A stretch of DNA of 64,000 nt from contig NSKG01000011.1 in NCBI GenBank assembly GCA_002287035.1, positions 62,001 through 126,000 on the forward strand, read 5' to 3'. Below the pieces are notes generated by a model. That model made no database searches. It worked only from the letters and a program-made list of their open reading frames with translations, and was not told where the DNA came from. This DNA comes from Pseudomonas sp. WN033 (GTDB lineage: Bacteria; Pseudomonadota; Gammaproteobacteria; Pseudomonadales; Pseudomonadaceae). Every line of letters starts with the position of its first letter. The stretch's first letter is position 1. Positions 56,730 to 64,000 of this stretch are shown piece by piece. Both the position numbers and the translations under genes were made by a program.

Positions 56730-58417
56730 TGCGCCAGCCAACGCGCCTGCTCGCGCTACTCGCCCTGGCCTTGGCCGGGGCGTTGCAGGCAGCGCCTGGG
56801 CCCGGCCAGCAGGCTGTAGCCACCGCCCACCCGATCGCCACCGAAGCAGCCCACCAGATTCTCGATGCCGGCGGCAATGCCTTTGATGCCGCCATCGCCG
56901 CCGCCGCAACGCTCGGGGTGGTCGAGCCTTACGGTTCAGGCATCGGGGGCGGTGGCTTTTTCCTGCTGCGCCAGGCTAATGGCGAAGCCACCGACTACCG
57001 CTTTATCGACGCCCGCGAAACCGCCCCGCAACTGGCCGGACGCGACCTCTACCGCAACATCAGCGGCGAAGTGCAGCGCGACCCGGCGATCAATGGCCCA
57101 CTGGCCGCCGGCATCCCCGGCCTGCCCGCGGCGCTGGTGCATCTGGCCGAACATTACGGGCGTCTGCCGTTAAGTCAGAGCCTGGCCCCAGCCATCCACG
57201 CTGCCGAACAGGGCTTTGCCGTCACCTCGCGCTACCAGGCACTGGGCAGCTTCCGGGTCGAAGCCATGCGCCGTGACCCGGAAACCGCGCGGCTGTTCCT
57301 GCGTGACAACGACATACCCGCCGAAGGCAGCCTGATCCAGCAACCGGAACTGGCCCAGACCCTGCGCGCGCTGGCTGAACAGGGCCGGGCCGGTTTTTAT
57401 GCCGGCCCCGTGGCCGAACAACTGCTGAGTTCAGTGCAGGCTGCCGGCGGCATCTGGCAACAGGCCGACCTGGACAACTATCAGGTCATCGAACGCCAGC
57501 CGATTCGTTTCTATAGCCATGGTTTCGAGATCATAAGCGCCCCCCTGCCCTCGGCTGGCGGCATCGCCCTGGCCGGCATCCTGCAGGGGCTCGAAACCCT
57601 GCCCAAAGCCCAACCCGGCTCGACTGCCTGGACCCACAATCTGGTTGAGCTGATGCGCCGCACCTACCGCGACCGGGCTACCCTGCTGGGCGATGGCGAC
57701 TTTGTCCCGGTCCCGGTTGAGCGCCTTACCTCGGCCAGCTATGCCCGTGAGCTGGCCAGCCAGATCGACCCACAGCGCGCCACCCCAAGCAGCAGCCTGG
57801 GTATGCCCAAGGTCTTCAGCGAAGGCAGTAACACCACTCACTTCTCGCTGATCGATGCAGATGGCAATGCCGTAGCCGCCACCCTGAGCATCAACCTGCC
57901 GTTCGGCGCGGCCTTTACCGTACCCGGCACCGGGGTATTGCTGAACAATGAGATGGACGACTTTGCCGCCGACCCCGACGGGGTCAACGAATACGGACTG
58001 GCTGGCGGTGAGGCCAATGCCATCGCGCCGGGCAAGCGGCCACTGTCTAGCATGACCCCAACGCTGCTGGAGAATGATCAGCAACTGGCCGTGCTGGGCA
58101 CACCCGGTGGCAGCCGCATCATCACCATGGTTCTGCTTGGCAGCCTGGAGGCCATCGACGGCCAACCGGTCGAGCGCTGGGTCAGCCGCCCACGTTTCCA
58201 TCACCAATACCTGCCCGACCATATCCAGATCGAACAGACAGCCTTCAGCCCGCAGCAACAGGAAGAACTGGAAGCGCTCGGCCACCAGCTCAGGCCAGTC
58301 GGCCGGGACTATGGCGACATGCAGGCTCTGCTGTGGGACAAGCGACGGGGCGAGCTGAGCGCGGGCAGTGACCCGCGCGGAGTTGGTCAGGCAGAGGTGC
58401 GGATCAGGGCAGACTGA
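56729..58417 (+). CDS. ggt: gamma-glutamyltranspeptidase
   Basis: Ggt cleaves glutathione in the periplasm after self-processing into two chains. The 562-residue precursor has a signal peptide (residues 1-21, ending ALQAAPG). The processing and nucleophile threonine is about residue 369 in GSNTTHFSLID, and the downstream GGSRIITMVL motif is present. The ATG at 56729 overlaps the ferredoxin stop (TGATG). The last 14 bases overlap the convergent Na/Pi-type gene. Confidence 0.95.
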
Positions 58418-60248
58418 GGCTCGGCTCAATCCGCTCGGCCTTGGCCGGCTCCAGTTCGGCGCTCAGGCCATCGTAGAGTACCGCATGGGCCAGATGCAGA
58501 TGGCGGCGGATACGCAGCATGTAATGCAGATCGTTGAGCAGTGAGGTAGCCTGCCAGCCATCGAGCAGGCGTTCGCGCAGCAGACGCTGCACCAGCGCCT
58601 GAAAATGCTCGGCAAACAGGTTGTCCTCAGCTTCATAGCGGGCAAACAGCGCCTCGCGGGCCGGAGTGTCGATCTCCAGATCGGCCAGCCTGGCCAGCTC
58701 GATCAGCGCCAGCCCGCATTGCTCACGCAATTGGCCATAGGCACCGCGCACCGCCTCTTTGGGGCTGTCGATCTGCCGGCGCAGATTGGTTTGCAGGTGC
58801 TTGGCCGCCTTAACCGCCTCGACCAGATCCCGAGCTGCCAGGTTGTCGTCCATCAGCGCCTGCTGCTGCTCGGGCAGCAGCGAGATATCCAGACGGCTGA
58901 TGAAGTCGACAATATCGCCATACACCCCTTTGACATGCCGCTCATACAACGCATCGGCATCCTCGCGCTGCTCACCGGGCACCAGGCGCTGAAGCTGGGC
59001 ATGAAGCTGCTCACGGCTCATACCTTGATGAATATCCGGCGGCAAATACAGCGCCGAGGCCACCACCTTGCGGCTCAGCACTGCCAGGTGCAGCAATTCC
59101 TGATCCAACACCTTGAGCGCCGTGTCAGCATGCAACATGGCCGAGTCGTTGAGATAGAGCGCCCGGGTGCGCGGCTGCTCGCTCAGCGCCAGATCAGCGC
59201 CCTCCGGCCCAACCGCCGGGGTAGGATCCGGCAGCCAGTGCATCAGGCCTTTGACCAGCAACGGCGTCAACGGCAGCATGATCACCAGCCCCAGCACATT
59301 GAACAGGGTGTGGAACAGCGCCAGCTTGAGGGTATAGGCATCAGCGGCAATGCCGATCAGCTCTGCAGTCCAGTCCACCGAGCGGGTCAGCAACGGCAAT
59401 ACCGCCAGCGCCACCACCCCGGTCATCAGGTTGAAGAGCACATGCACTACCCCCAGTCGCCGCCCGGCCTGGTTACTGGCCAAAGCCCCCAGCGCCGAAG
59501 TCACCGACGTACCCAGGTTGGCACCGATCGCCATGGCCAACGCATTGGCGTAGTCCAGTTGGCCGGTAGCCAGAGCCGCGAGGGTGATCATCAGGGTCGC
59601 ATGGCTGGACTGCATCACCACCGTGGCCAGCAGCCCGAACAGGGTATAGACCACCACCCCCAGCCAGCCGCTGATCTGGTAACGCTCGGGGTCGAGAATC
59701 CCCTGGAAACTGGTGAAGCCGTCCTTCATCAGGTCAATGCCAAGGAACAGAAAACCGATCCCCAGCATCACCTGACCAACACCCTTCCAGTAGGCCTCAC
59801 CACGCCGGCCGAGAATCCCGCCAAACACCAGCATCGGCATGGCAATCGCCGCCAGATCCATCTTCAACCCGACCAGTGCCAGCAGCCAGGCTCCGGTGGT
59901 AGTGCCCAGATTGGCCCCGAACACAATCCCGATCCCGGCCATCAGGCTCATCAGCCCGGCACTGAGAAACGCAATCGACAACAACGTAACCAGCGAGCTG
60001 GACTGCACCAGCGCGGTACTGACCGTGCCGAACAGCAGGCTCTTCCACATGCGGTTGGTACAACGGGCCAGCCAGCGCTCCAACGCACCGCCGGTAAAGG
60101 CCCGGAAGCCATCCTCAAGATGGCGCATACCCATGATGAACAGCGCGATGCCGGCCGCCAGCGTAGCGGCCTCCGGCTGCCAGAAGAACAGGATGAGCAG
60201 CCCCAGCAGCAGGGCCGACATCCAACGCGGCTTCAACAAGCTCTGCAT
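58404..60248 (-). CDS. Na/Pi-cotransporter-type membrane protein with PhoU-like tail
   Basis: This 614-residue protein has eight or more hydrophobic helices in the first 370 residues with two repeated Na/Pi motifs, TALVQSSSLVTLLS and TVVMQSSHATLMI, each followed by GANLGTT/GANLGTS. The C-terminal 240 residues are helical and PhoU-like. The family (NptA/YjbB) exports or imports phosphate with sodium. The start at 60248 is preferred to the in-frame 60281. It ends 14 bases inside ggt. Confidence 0.92.
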   Translation of the reverse strand: MQSLLKPRWMSALLLGLLILFFWQPEAATLAAGIALFIMGMRHLEDGFRAFTGGALERWLARCTNRMWKSLLFGTVSTALVQSSSLVTLLSIAFLSAGLMSLMAGIGIVFGANLGTTTGAWLLALVGLKMDLAAIAMPMLVFGGILGRRGEAYWKGVGQVMLGIGFLFLGIDLMKDGFTSFQGILDPERYQISGWLGVVVYTLFGLLATVVMQSSHATLMITLAALATGQLDYANALAMAIGANLGTSVTSALGALASNQAGRRLGVVHVLFNLMTGVVALAVLPLLTRSVDWTAELIGIAADAYTLKLALFHTLFNVLGLVIMLPLTPLLVKGLMHWLPDPTPAVGPEGADLALSEQPRTRALYLNDSAMLHADTALKVLDQELLHLAVLSRKVVASALYLPPDIHQGMSREQLHAQLQRLVPGEQREDADALYERHVKGVYGDIVDFISRLDISLLPEQQQALMDDNLAARDLVEAVKAAKHLQTNLRRQIDSPKEAVRGAYGQLREQCGLALIELARLADLEIDTPAREALFARYEAEDNLFAEHFQALVQRLLRERLLDGWQATSLLNDLHYMLRIRRHLHLAHAVLYDGLSAELEPAKAERIEPSLSLP

Positions 60249-60314
60249 GCCACTATCCTGGGAGCAGACGACGGGCCACAAGCCAGGCTCAACAACCCGC
60301 CGCGTAAAGCCATA

Positions 60315-60653
60315 TCAGCGGCGTTCGTCCTGCTGTTTGCGACCATAGCCGCTGCGGGTACAACCCAGGCAACGCACAAAGGTTTCCCGACCAGGACGAA
60401 CCACCAGCTCCTGTCCGGCCTCTTTGGTGTTACCGGCCAGCGCAGTGAACGGCAAGCTGACTACAAACGCAGCAGCGCCGATGGCCGTCGCGCCCAGCAG
60501 CAACGGTCGAGCGATAACCAGATCACCGACCATCGCATAGAAGCCCGGATTCTCGACTTCATGCTGATAACCGTAGGACGAATCGGCAGCCAGCACGCTG
60601 CCAGTCAGCAGCATACCAACCATGAAAGCAGTGAAATGACGTAACAGGCGCAT
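60315..60653 (-). CDS. small exported protein of unknown function
   Basis: This 112-residue protein has a signal peptide ([20 protein letters not shown], cleavage after VLAA) and one or two hydrophobic segments near residues 45-70. It ends in a basic, Cys-containing tail ([14 protein letters not shown]). Homologues in Pseudomonas are small proteins of unknown role. It lies 66 bases upstream of the Na/Pi-type gene on the same strand and could be co-transcribed. Confidence 0.75.
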   Translation of the reverse strand: MRLLRHFTAFMVGMLLTGSVLAADSSYGYQHEVENPGFYAMVGDLVIARPLLLGATAIGAAAFVVSLPFTALAGNTKEAGQELVVRPGRETFVRCLGCTRSGYGRKQQDERR

Positions 60654-60938
60654 AGTGAAATCCCTGGTTGTGGCCCGATAGGCATGAGTGTTGGTCGGAG
60701 CACCTTCTTCCCGGGCGCTCATCACTTTCCATTGTAGGCCCAATCCCGACCTTGCGGAACGTGGCAAAAGAAAAATGCCGACCATGCACGGTTGCCACGC
60801 AGGCTCACGTGCAAAGCGGAAACATGCGCCCCTGCTTCCCATAGCCCCTGCTTCAATGCCGTCAGTGTACTGGGTCATGACTCGGACTTATGGCGAAAGA
60901 AATGACTCGTATAGCCACCGGCCTTGCACCGGCTTGCA

Positions 60939-60972
60939 TGGATTGCCACGCCGCTACGCGGCTCGCAATGAC
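60939..60972. repeat. CATTGCGAG repeat, half element
   Basis: TGGATTGCCACGCCGCTACG followed by CGGCTCGCAATGACC matches the right half of the larger elements at 15015-15358 and 55759-55904. Confidence 0.8.
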
Positions 60973-61028
60973 CAGCAATAGATACGCAACCCGACGCTAT
61001 CCCCACACCGCCTCGAACCCCACCCCAC

Positions 61029-61066
61029 CGTCATTGCGAACGGCCGCAGGCCTGAAGCAATCCAGG
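61029..61066. repeat. CATTGCGAG repeat, half element
   Basis: CGTCATTGCGAACGGCCGCA followed by GGCCTGAAGCAATCCAGG matches the left half of the larger elements. Confidence 0.8.
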
Positions 61067-61091
61067 CGGAGTCCTGCCATGCACCACGCCA

Positions 61092-61838
61092 TCAGGCATA
61101 GATCGGGATATAGGCTTCCGTGTATGGCGTCGACTCAGGCAGTTGCTCGCGGATGATGGTGATCAGATTGTCGAGGTCGGCTTTGCGGCAGTAGATCTTG
61201 CGCGTGGAGCGGACCATCTTGTCTTCAAATTCAGATTGAGGATTGTAGTAGGTAAAACCCAAACCAATGATCGAGCGCCGCCGAAAGACCGTAACCTTGT
61301 TGAATTCATCCCAGCGCTGCACGATATGGTGATAACTTTCGTGTAACTCCCGAAACTGGCTGGACGTTCCCATCCGCAAATACATCAACCCCATCAAGCC
61401 TGGCCCGGCAATCGCGCCGATCAGCGCTGCCGGGTGCACCATCGCCAACATCAGCATCACCACCCCGGTAATGATCGCCGCCCACTTCAACAGCCGGGGC
61501 AACCACTCAGGAAACTCCTTCCATTCGCAGAACTCCAGCCCAGAAGCAGTCAACCGATAGGCGAACTTGGTTTTTTGGTGGGTCATGCTAAAAGCCCCAC
61601 TCATGACAACCATATAAAGGAAACCACCAATAAGTAACTGATCTTTCAAGCTCGATGCCATTGATGGTAGCAACCAAAAAAGGCATGGTATTTGAACGAC
61701 TAAAAAGAAGACAAAAATCCCATTCGCAATATCCGTGTTATAAGGCCTGGCCTTTAACGACCACTCGGCCAGTGCCGGCTCATCCTTGTACCGCCAGTCC
61801 AGTTGCGGGGGCAGGGCCAGGGGTTTGGCTGGGAACAT
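61092..61838 (-). CDS. four-helix inner-membrane protein, candidate immunity protein
   Basis: This 248-residue protein has four hydrophobic helices, about residues 41-58, 67-83, 119-135 and 137-155, and soluble ends. The 90-residue C-terminal part is polar and ends YTEAYIPIYA. I do not recognise the family. It is the last of three minus-strand genes that begin with a VasX-like effector fragment; the VasX immunity protein TsiV2 is likewise a membrane protein with several helices, which is the only ground for the immunity suggestion. A GGAG site precedes the ATG. Confidence 0.75.
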   Translation of the reverse strand: MFPAKPLALPPQLDWRYKDEPALAEWSLKARPYNTDIANGIFVFFLVVQIPCLFWLLPSMASSLKDQLLIGGFLYMVVMSGAFSMTHQKTKFAYRLTASGLEFCEWKEFPEWLPRLLKWAAIITGVVMLMLAMVHPAALIGAIAGPGLMGLMYLRMGTSSQFRELHESYHHIVQRWDEFNKVTVFRRRSIIGLGFTYYNPQSEFEDKMVRSTRKIYCRKADLDNLITIIREQLPESTPYTEAYIPIYA

Positions 61839-61922
61839 CTGAATTCTCCATGATTATCGCGGCCTGGAAGCCAGGTTATTCCGTACTTCCTGCCCTCCCG
61901 GCATAACAACAGCCACCACCCT

Positions 61923-62918
61923 TTAGTTATCAAATGGATGAAGAATCTCGGGGAAGAACGACAGCGGCGGATGGCTGGCCTTCCATTCGCTTGCAAACAC
62001 CTGGGCCTGCGCGATCTGTTCGGGGGTTATGTGGGTTTGTTCTGCAAGCTCATTCAAACGCCTTTGAGCAAAACTTTTGTTTGGACTTCCACCCCCGTCC
62101 AACTCCAGAAGCAACGAGATCAATCCGTAGGCCTTGATTAGATCCTCTTCGTTGTTCTGCTCCTGATAACGCTCGATGTATGTCCATGCATAATTAAAAA
62201 CGCTGCTGGCATAACCCTTTTCGGCGGCCTTTCTCAACCAGTAACGCTGACCCTCAGGGTCATCACGTCGGGATAGAATACCGGCATAACGTTGCATACC
62301 CGGCGGATATCCCCCTTCGGCAGAAGCCTGGTACCACTTTTCCACCGCCTGCTGACGGCTACCAGGCCACCAGTAAGAACCGAGCCCATCGTTAATAAAG
62401 CTGGCATACAGGTACTGAGAGTACGCATGCCCGGCTTCGGCTGCCTTGACCAGCCAGCCGGTATCACCAGTGATTTTGTACATCTGGAACATGGCTTCAG
62501 GGTTGCCTTGCTCGGCCAGGGGCAGCGCCAGATCATGAGCTTGCTGCCACCATTCACCGGGTGTTTTACTGCCTTGCGGGCAATTACCGGCCACCGCGCA
62601 CAGGTTTGCACCGCTCCGTACCAGTCGGATCATGGCGTAGACATACCCTTGATTAGCCGCAGCCTCCAACCACTGCTGGGCCTCAGGGGTCATAAAATGA
62701 TTGAGCTGCCTTAGCTCTTCGCCAAGAAAAAACTGCGCCTCAGCATCGCCAACCTCGGCCGCAATACGTAAATAGCTGTTGGACACACGATACTGATTGT
62801 AAAGTGCAACCCCCTTCTCCTTGGCTGCCTGCTGCTCAGAGGTCAGCTCTACCGCATACCCTGTGCTTGCCCACAGCAGCAGGCCAGCAAGTACACAAAT
62901 CATTCCCTTACGCCACAT
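61923..62918 (-). CDS. exported Sel1-repeat protein
   Basis: This 331-residue protein has a signal peptide (MWRKGMICVLAGLLLWASTG, then YAVE) and several Sel1-like helical repeats, recognisable as GDAEAQFFLGEEL, AANQGYVYAMIRL, AEQGNPEAMFQMY, AAEAGHAYSQYLYASF and AAEKGYASSVFNYAW. Such repeats bind other proteins. It is 29 bases after the effector-like gene and 84 before the membrane protein, so it probably belongs to that module. The start at 62918 is chosen for its signal peptide. Confidence 0.85.
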   Translation of the reverse strand: MWRKGMICVLAGLLLWASTGYAVELTSEQQAAKEKGVALYNQYRVSNSYLRIAAEVGDAEAQFFLGEELRQLNHFMTPEAQQWLEAAANQGYVYAMIRLVRSGANLCAVAGNCPQGSKTPGEWWQQAHDLALPLAEQGNPEAMFQMYKITGDTGWLVKAAEAGHAYSQYLYASFINDGLGSYWWPGSRQQAVEKWYQASAEGGYPPGMQRYAGILSRRDDPEGQRYWLRKAAEKGYASSVFNYAWTYIERYQEQNNEEDLIKAYGLISLLLELDGGGSPNKSFAQRRLNELAEQTHITPEQIAQAQVFASEWKASHPPLSFFPEILHPFDN

Positions 62919-62947
62919 ATACTTTGATCTCCAGGGTGAAGCTATAC

Positions 62948-64000
62948 CTACAAGGCTCTGAATCCTTCGTTCCAAAATCGGCTATTGCCAAGCTCTTTCG
63001 GCGTCGGTCGACGATACTCATATAGTTCGTCATACGCTGCGGCCAATTGCTGGATATGGCTTCTATACTCTGCGCGCATGAAATTGTTATCCATATCGTC
63101 TGACATCACAGGCTTAGCCATAAAAGCATCCAACCTTCGCCTATTACGGCGGTACGCTTGAGCTAGATTTTCTTCTTCGACACCGTATTGATTCATCCGC
63201 AAACAGGCCTGACCGAACTGGTGTCTGGCATTTTCCATGTTTTCTGGCGCTCCCTGCGCAGCCTCAAGGATCCAGCGCAGTATTTTCTCAATAGCTTCCT
63301 GTTGCCACAGGTTGGACTGCTCGCTGGTAAAACGCCCGCCTTGCTGAGGTATGCCAAGCATTGCACCATCGGCAGATATTTCTGCAGTAAACGCCCGGGG
63401 AGTAGAGGTTAATGTCAACAGCATCGGACCCAATGCTGCGGGGGTTGCTTCGACGAACCATGCCTGCAGCTCAGGTTGATCGCGATATGTCTTGATAGAA
63501 AGCGCCACCGGCCCCGCCCGTCCAGGCCTGGTCAGAGCTTCATAGAGGGACATGATAACGTCCAGCTCCATGGTCACCAGCATGACGGCATTCAGACCTA
63601 TGGCGCTCAGGGCATTGATCTTACCCATCAGATCACCGGCATCCTCATCCACCCAGTCTGGTCGGCGGCCATGGTTGCGGTGCAGTTCTCGTCGGTACAG
63701 ATGGATGATTTCAACAATGCCCTGGTAGCTAAGGGCAAAGCTGAATTCACCACTGACGCCCAAGCCAGCGACGGCTGAGGCCTTGAGCTTGAGTATCAGA
63801 CGGCCGTTGTGCAGCGATAGCCCAGCCTCGGCTTTGAGCCCGCCTCCAGCGGCCGCAGCAACGCCCAGAGTGAGTTCGGCCATGCTCAGCCACTGGTTGG
63901 CATCGCTGGTCTCGATAGAGCCAACATGCCCGCCTGGGATCACACGAATGGCGGCACGCCCGGTGGGTGGCGCCCAATTAAGAGCGCCGGTCAGCAGAAT
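62948..64000 (-). CDS. C-terminal part of a large protein resembling VasX-type T6SS effectors (partial)
   Basis: The frame is open from the right window edge to a TAG at 62948, giving 350 visible residues, so the gene is cut by the window and the GTG at 63943 is not its real start. The segment GGGLKAEAGLSLHNGRLILK, then ASAVAGLGVSGEFSFAL and a following helical region ending FRAL, resembles the part after the membrane region of VasX/MIX-family pore-forming effectors. The visible part contains a Pro-rich, charged C-terminus. The assignment is from memory of the family pattern and is moderate at best; its N-terminal half is unseen. Confidence 0.55.
   Translation of the reverse strand: MLLTGALNWAPPTGRAAIRVIPGGHVGSIETSDANQWLSMAELTLGVAAAAGGGLKAEAGLSLHNGRLILKLKASAVAGLGVSGEFSFALSYQGIVEIIHLYRRELHRNHGRRPDWVDEDAGDLMGKINALSAIGLNAVMLVTMELDVIMSLYEALTRPGRAGPVALSIKTYRDQPELQAWFVEATPAALGPMLLTLTSTPRAFTAEISADGAMLGIPQQGGRFTSEQSNLWQQEAIEKILRWILEAAQGAPENMENARHQFGQACLRMNQYGVEEENLAQAYRRNRRRLDAFMAKPVMSDDMDNNFMRAEYRSHIQQLAAAYDELYEYRRPTPKELGNSRFWNEGFRAL

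Larger units (their letters stand above)
60654..61091. other. 438-base gap with two CATTGCGAG repeat copies
   Basis: No convincing gene is present. The left part should hold the promoter of the 112-residue gene. TGGATTGCCACGCCGCTACG with GCTCGCAATGACC at 60939-60972 and CGTCATTGCGAACGGCCGCA with AGCAATCCAGG at 61029-61066 are two more copies of the palindromic family. Confidence 0.7.

Noticed and set aside
58605-60644. 679-codon plus-strand open frame over the Na/Pi-type gene
   Set aside because: The minus strand encodes duplicated QSS motifs and membrane helices; the plus-strand product is a Gln/His/Arg-rich shadow.

Overview
The window is a chromosomal segment from a gamma-proteobacterium of the family Pseudomonadaceae. 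The evidence is the high-GC coding style and the gene order, which follows the Pseudomonas aeruginosa PA0361-PA0403 backbone read in reverse: pyrB-pyrC', pilT/pilU, yggS-proC-yggT-yggU-metX-metW, rdgB-hemW, trmB-thiG-thiS-mtgA-rpoH-ftsX-ftsE-ftsY, two M16 peptidases, rsmD, coaD-ferredoxin-ggt. A Halopseudomonas-like species is possible, but the genus is inferred from memory of synteny, not from a search.

Layout. 1-2312: pyrimidine synthesis (end of a probable pyrR, pyrB, catalytically dead pyrC'). 2375-6186: siaABCD, a phosphatase / kinase / partner / diguanylate cyclase module, at a place where the P. aeruginosa backbone does not have it. 6200-8428: pilT-pilU on the minus strand. 8510-14994: housekeeping run from yggS to hemW. 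14995-15476: a cluster of palindromic CATTGCGAG-type repeats that recur at five other loci. 15477-30839: accessory metabolism and stress genes (iron alcohol dehydrogenase, thioesterase, katG with an OxyR-type site, gloA, enoyl-CoA hydratase, YddG exporter, LysR/VOC/GST, metE with a hairpin over its ribosome binding site, a SoxR-box-driven MFS exporter, a PhoD remnant, a transglycosylase-like lipoprotein, RidA and LysR).

30840-38900 is an AT-richer island of different codon style. It holds two unknown plus-strand genes, a 949-residue Rad50/RloC-like zinc-hook ATPase on the minus strand, an Xre/HipB-type regulator with an inverted-repeat operator, a DUF3010 gene between two direct repeats, and an NYN-domain gene broken by an apparent one-base deletion. 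This is the best candidate for a poorly described defence or mobile system.

38930-60653 returns to the conserved backbone: trmB, thiazole synthesis, mtgA, rpoH, ftsXEY, paired M16 peptidases, rsmD, a TetR / aldehyde dehydrogenase / TAT lipoprotein / GMC oxidoreductase cluster with a perfect 20-bp operator, coaD, ferredoxin, ggt and a Na/Pi-cotransporter-type protein. The right end (61092-64000, minus strand) carries the C-terminal part of a large protein that resembles VasX-type type VI secretion effectors, then a Sel1-repeat exported protein and a four-helix membrane protein that could be immunity or accessory factors. I saw no tRNA, rRNA, CRISPR array or intact insertion sequence.
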